DNA from: Microplitis mediator
Taxonomy: Eukaryota; Arthropoda; Insecta; Hymenoptera; Braconidae
DNA: 64,000 nt
Reading direction: 5' to 3'
Assembly: GCF_029852145.1 (NCBI RefSeq)
Contig: NC_079976.1
Location: forward strand, 2,170,001-2,234,000
Position 1 is the first letter of the stretch, and each line of letters starts with the position of its first letter. The translations under genes and the position numbers were made by a program. The notes beneath the pieces are model-generated. The model did no database searches and was not told where the DNA came from. It saw nothing but the letters and a program-made list of their open reading frames with translations. This document shows positions 58,647 to 64,000 of this stretch, in pieces.

Positions 58647-61600
58647 GTGAGTTTATTTATTTTTTTAAATATTTATGGTTTGGATGAAAAAGAAAATAAT
58701 TTTTAAATGGAAAAGTAAATAATTATAAATCAGTACAGAGGTAAAAAATTGATCCCGCACGGGAAAAAATGAACTATATAATTTAAGAACGACAAGTAAA
58801 AAAATGATAAAGTGATTAGTAAATACCATCATTCTAAATAGTAATTTTTTTATTTATGATTAAAAAACGTGAATAATTACAGGATAAGTATGAAAATTTA
58901 TTGTCTACGCAAGTAAAATTACTATTTGTACTTTAAAAAACGTAACTGATACTTAGAAAATTGACGACACGTATTATAAAATTTACTATTTGAATGTTAA
59001 AATTCCCCATATTGATACCCGGGTTCCGGGTTATAATTTCAAACACTAATTTTTAAAGTTTATTTTTTTCCGTGAGAAAAATTTGAATGTCTAAGAAAAA
59101 ATTTTTTTATAGTACCCCACTTTGCCCCGCCTTCGCCTAAGAACTGAAAAAATTTTTACTACGATTCAGATGGGAAATTTTGAATTTTAAGTAATCAAAA
59201 TATTTTTTGAAATTTAAATTATCATCATTTTGAACCAAATGGAATAATTTTGTTAATTTTTACTTTAATTTCAAACTCAAAAAAAAAGAATTAAAATTCA
59301 AGATTATTTTGAATATAAAAACCAGTAATATATATTAAATTTAATAACGAATTAATATCGCGTAGATTTTATAATGAGAGGACATTAAAGTTATCTCAGT
59401 TATAGCTCCATGACGGTGAATAATATCTCATACACACCTCGGTAGCATCTTTTTATACTTATGCTCATAAACCATGACACGCGCTGAGAATACAAAGCTG
59501 TTCCGTTTTACTCAGAGGTATAGATTATTATGGAAGATAACGTCTCAGTAAATACATTATCATTGCAATAGTTGGTCATTTTATTATTTTTAATATTTAT
59601 AGTTATGCGCTTTTTTATTACGTGTACTTTATAAATAATACAAATTTTCATTTATAAATTCTCTAAACCGGTGATAAACAAATCCGTATCAATGTCGAGT
59701 ATTATTATTATTACACTAGCTTTGCCAATAAATCAACACTCACGTTTTGTGTAATTTATTAATTCATTAACTGTCAATCAATTAAACATGGAGTAATTTC
59801 GTTCACTGGACCACTCACCCCAAGCGCTTTTTTCTATTCCGTTTAATTCAAAAATTACATATTTATTTCTATATTTTTTTTACCGACGTTAATAAAATCC
59901 TTATAAATATTTTTATCTCATCTAATGACAGATTTTTTTTTTTGTTACTAAAATTTATAAAAATAAATGCAGATATTTGCTATACAGAAAAAAAGGATTT
60001 CTTGGCGCAAAAAAATTGTTACCCACCCCAAGAAAATTTTTGTATTATAAATTAAAAACAAAAATTCTTTTAGAGCAAAAAAAAAAATTTTGAGGCGAAA
60101 AAAAAATTCTTGCGCCAAAAAATCCTTTTTCTCTGTGCACTGTCTTCCTTACGAAGGATGGTAGCCTTGACCTATTCTTTGAGAAATACAGATCCTCTGA
60201 ATGATATACAATATATATATATATATATATATAAAAATATATATATATAATGTAAGTAAAGTTAAAGAGTTGATGATCAAGACTCAAGACTGAGGGAAAG
60301 CAGTAAGCCACAGGTATATTTCATAATAATGTACTGATCAACTTTTTGAATGCCGGTTAGTTATATATATATGACGTAATTGAGGTAATAAATCGACCGA
60401 GAAAACCAGAATAATCGTAAAACAAAGTATTTATTTATTTATTTATTTTTTTATTAAATTATCTGTGAGAAATCTTTAAAAAAAAAATAATAATCCGCTC
60501 TAGACTAGAAAAAAATTCTTAATTAATAGCAATAATTTTTTATGGAAAAAAATTAATTTGCTTTAAAATACAAAACACGAATAAGACGGAAAGAATCGTA
60601 AATTGAGAATAATTTTTTTTGTCGATAAAAAATTTACATTTAATGGGGCAAAAAAATCTGGAAGCAAAGTTAGACTGAAGGTAACCGATTACCGATTAAT
60701 TAAGTGGGAAAAAATGTATATTTCTGTGAGACATTAATGGAGTAGGTAATGGACTTATAATAATGAGATATTAATAGAGTATTATGTGTTGTCGTTAGTG
60801 AAGAACTCTCACCGTGTCACCTTCGCGGGTCATAACTCACTAGTCAGCTATATTCCTCTTTACTCTAGTCTAAGTCCACTCATGTACCTTGTCATTGTAC
60901 AAAGAAAAAGATTGAGCAAAATAAACAAAAAAACCAGAAGAGGAATTCCGTTTTATCTCTAAATACCCGATATATAAGACGTCAAGTTGGCCGGATGACT
61001 TGTTAAGCCGAAGTTTGAATAAGTAAACTCATTCATCATTCATTATTTAGATAAAAATTAAGAGTTGTCGCAACTAAGTACGTACATTGTAATTTTTATT
61101 GATGATTTAAACTTTCCGTTTCATACAAATTATTTAAACTTAAATATATGACTGTTTGTATTTATCAGGACAAATTAATAATGGAGGTTCCAAATTTTTT
61201 TAATGGACAATATAGACATGGGGTATTTTGGGCCGCATAAAATGTTTTAAAAATAAATGCCCATTTTGACGCATTAATTTTTTTTTCAAGTCTGGATCAT
61301 ATTAATATGAAATTATTTAGCGCCAAAAAACTAGAAATAGTGAAAAAAAATTCTAGAATCTTTTCCTTAGTCTCCTACTCCACCCCCTTCCTCTAAAATA
61401 CTATAGTAACCTTGTAAGCTTATTAACTTCACCAGGAAGTCTGGCAGATAACGGCGACATTTATAAAATCACATAAGTTCGTGATCAACAACAAAATATG
61501 GTAATTTTTTTTAAAAATCGTAAAATTGAACCCGCTCTATAAATATATAAATTAATTAATTAAAAAAAATTAACGATTATTTTGTATAAATCACAATTAA

Positions 61601-64000
61601 TAAAAAAGTAGCTTTTTTAAAAATAAATACTCGAAAATAAAAAATAATTACGGAGTAAATAAATAATGGCAGTAAAAGTCTCCAACGATAGTCATCACAT
61701 TTATCAAAATAAATAATTAATTAATCGTATGATTCCTGACCTTTCCCAAGAATCTATTAATTAAAGAAAACAACAATCATTTACTGTCAGATATTTGAAA
61801 GAGAAAATTGTCTTGTTCTAACCCACAACAGTAATAAATAAAAAAAAAAAAAATAAGAAAAAAAATAGCTGTCTTATTCTTTAAAGAAAACTATAAATAG
61901 AAATCAGAGATAACTTAACTGACCTAATGTAATGTAATGAGTAATAAAGTAATGAGAATGTCGCATGTATTTCAAAATATACTCATACTTATTATCGTAA
62001 TTTTACTTATGCTCATATTTAATATGATATAATAAATATAAAAATAAATAAGTAACTGAAAAATAGGATCTATAAAATGAAAAAGATAAATAAAAATATC
62101 TAGAATGCTAGAAGAATGTATTCGTCCTTGTGACCTAAGTGTAGAGGCTGCATTACAAAATCTCACCTGTCCAAACATTTTTACTAAAAGTTGCAAAACG
62201 TCTATTATTCAATGAGTCGCACTGCTGCTATCGGTTCGACTCACATATTACCATTAAATGTGCATTAGTGTACTCATATGTGCTAATGTTCAAACCGCGG
62301 GTACAGCGAATGCGCCGATAGATATATTGAGGGTGTAAAGTTGTGTTGCCGATAAAAACCATGATTACATCTATGTATCTATATATATGTGTACTATTAT
62401 ACATGCATTTATAAACGTGTAGTTTAGTTGCATGCACGTACATGTAATCGAAGCTACTAAGACATTTTTGAGATCACTTTCACTCCTCAGCATTCCTCAT
62501 AATGCTGGAAGACCAATGACTAGACGCAACCGATTTTTTCGTGCGTAAATGCGAACCGGTCTCTCCACTTAGCTTCTTTCAATTTTTTATAAATATATGT
62601 GTGTATATACTTTTTTCTTTAACTTTTAGTGCTCAACATTTAGCTAGAACAATATTTTTTTAAGAACTTTTAAGTTTTATGAAGCAAATTTGCTTATTAA
62701 TTTTCGGCGGGTGTTTTAAATATTTTTTGCGCAATCACGTCATTTATTAAATAATTAGAGTAGCTATTAAAAATATAAGGTGATATTAAAGGCGTGAAAA
62801 TATTTGTTTTTAAGATAATTAAATTTTTTCCGCAAAAAAATTTGTATTATTTAAAAATAATGACTGAGTCGTTTTTATGGTCTATGTAAATGTAAACAAA
62901 GTTTTTGATGGTCCTTTTTTTGTCGCGGTTGTTAGCTTTGATGCGCTTCTTGGTAAGGTAGCAAACAACGTCATATACTAAGAAATCAGATGTTTGTAGG
63001 GTTGAAGGTTAAAAAACAAAACTTTCATTTCTGCATTCTATTTAATATTCAAAACAGACAAAGAAATTTCTCCGAAAAATTTATCTGAAGAAATTATCTC
63101 CTACATTCGAGTATCAAAAATTCTTAATTTTCAGCATGAAAATTTTCGAATATTTGTTAAAATTCTAATTTTTTAATATTTCGAGTTTGAAAAGATCTAA
63201 AATTACAATTGAGCTAATGTTTGAATTTTAAAATCCCCGTAACCCAAAAAAAAAATAATTTCTCTAGCTCCTCAAAAACCGAATCCCGACCTGCATGTTT
63301 ACCAAAACAATTACCATAGAATTCCTCACAAAAATATATCTCATGCTTCAAAACACTAATTTAATGTCAACAAAGTAAATTATTATTTATTTTTCTGTTT
63401 GCTAAAAGTAAAATAAATAAAAAAGTAATCAAGTAACCGTGAATGTCACACGTGTCTGTTTACTAAAGATTTGTCAATAGTTCACATGGCGAAATCTAGA
63501 TCATTTGTAATTATTTAAGAGAGGTTTTTACAACATACTAATATCGCTATTGACATTCACTTTATGCGGTTTGATTAGTACATGTTGCAATTTAAGCAAT
63601 TTTAAATCAAGCAAATATGTTAAAACTTCTATCAACACTTTCGGCCTTCGGAAACCTTGCACACTTAAACGCTATATAATTATATTGCAAACTAGTTCAA
63701 TGTACAGCAGATTCAATTTTCAATTTTTTAAATTACACATATAATTCTCTTATCAAAGCAGTTTGCCGGGTACTGTTACAACAAATCTGACCTGAATAAA
63801 TTCGTAATGATGAAGCAGAACTGATGGTAAATATTTTACACGCATTCGAAAACCGGGATCTCCTCCCACATTTTATTTATTACACATCTATATCTATATT
63901 TATCTCTATCTACATACATCTATCCATAAACATATCGACCTATACAATAAATCGCGTATCTCGAAAAAATTTTGATAAACGCGAATGTCAGTCAGTAGGT
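58647..64000. other. Gene-poor region to window end
   Basis: If the preceding exon is real this is its first intron. It holds a fragment of family D-like text near 59,105-59,130 (CCCCACTTTGCCCCGCC), a family G MITE, AT microsatellites and AT-rich DNA. No further exon could be supported. Confidence 0.45.
59985..60138. mobile_element. MITE family G, copy 2 (short)
   Basis: Begins ACAGAAAAAAAGGATTTCTT and ends with the complement AAAAAATCCTTTTTCTCTGT. It is shorter than the copy in OCA2 intron 1. Confidence 0.7.

Overview
This is AT-rich, intron-rich animal nuclear DNA. The gene content is insect: a tandem array of 7tm_6 odorant receptors (ORs), a pacifastin-type protease inhibitor and a P-protein (OCA2) homologue. 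The dense OR array, short introns and base composition suggest a hymenopteran, plausibly a parasitoid wasp such as a braconid. That placement is inference, because no single gene here fixes the species.

Positions 1-31,000 hold nine plus-strand OR genes. The first is cut by the window edge and the other eight are intact (393-402 codons each by my splice models). OR2 to OR9 share one architecture: an 18-24 nt first coding exon, a ~450 nt exon 2, a ~290 nt exon 3, then exons of 100, 111, 156 and 60-72 nt, always in the same phases. OR1-OR8 are contiguous. OR9 stands apart behind an intact NFATC2IP/Rad60-type SUMO-like-domain gene (25,209-26,688), a cluster of small transposons and a degenerate repeat tract.

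Further right come an ER class I alpha-1,2-mannosidase (GH47, MAN1B1 type, 32,020-34,087, +), a two-domain pacifastin inhibitor (35,813-36,906, -) and an OCA2/P-protein transporter with 12 coding exons (39,669-44,386, +). From 44.4 kb to the end I see almost no coding sequence. One convincing candidate is a first coding exon at 58,463-58,646 of an unidentified gene that would continue beyond the window, so this stretch may be its upstream and intronic territory.

Small non-autonomous DNA transposons with terminal inverted repeats are everywhere, mostly in introns. Several families share a TA target duplication, as expected for Tc1/mariner-type mobilisation. One OR3 intron holds three different families nested inside each other.

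The most interesting non-coding signal is a promoter-like block shared by the ORs. GTTTMYTTCGGA lies about 30-36 bp upstream of an Inr-like TCATTC, and the A of TCATTC is exactly 31 nt before the ATG in OR2-OR5. OR9 keeps a weaker version. OR6-OR8 carry the same element as half of a palindrome exactly 60 bp before the ATG. Paralogue pairs OR3/OR4 and OR6/OR7 have almost identical 5' ends joined to diverged 3' parts, which points to gene conversion. I found no CRISPR, operon-like or defence-type system and no complete transposase.
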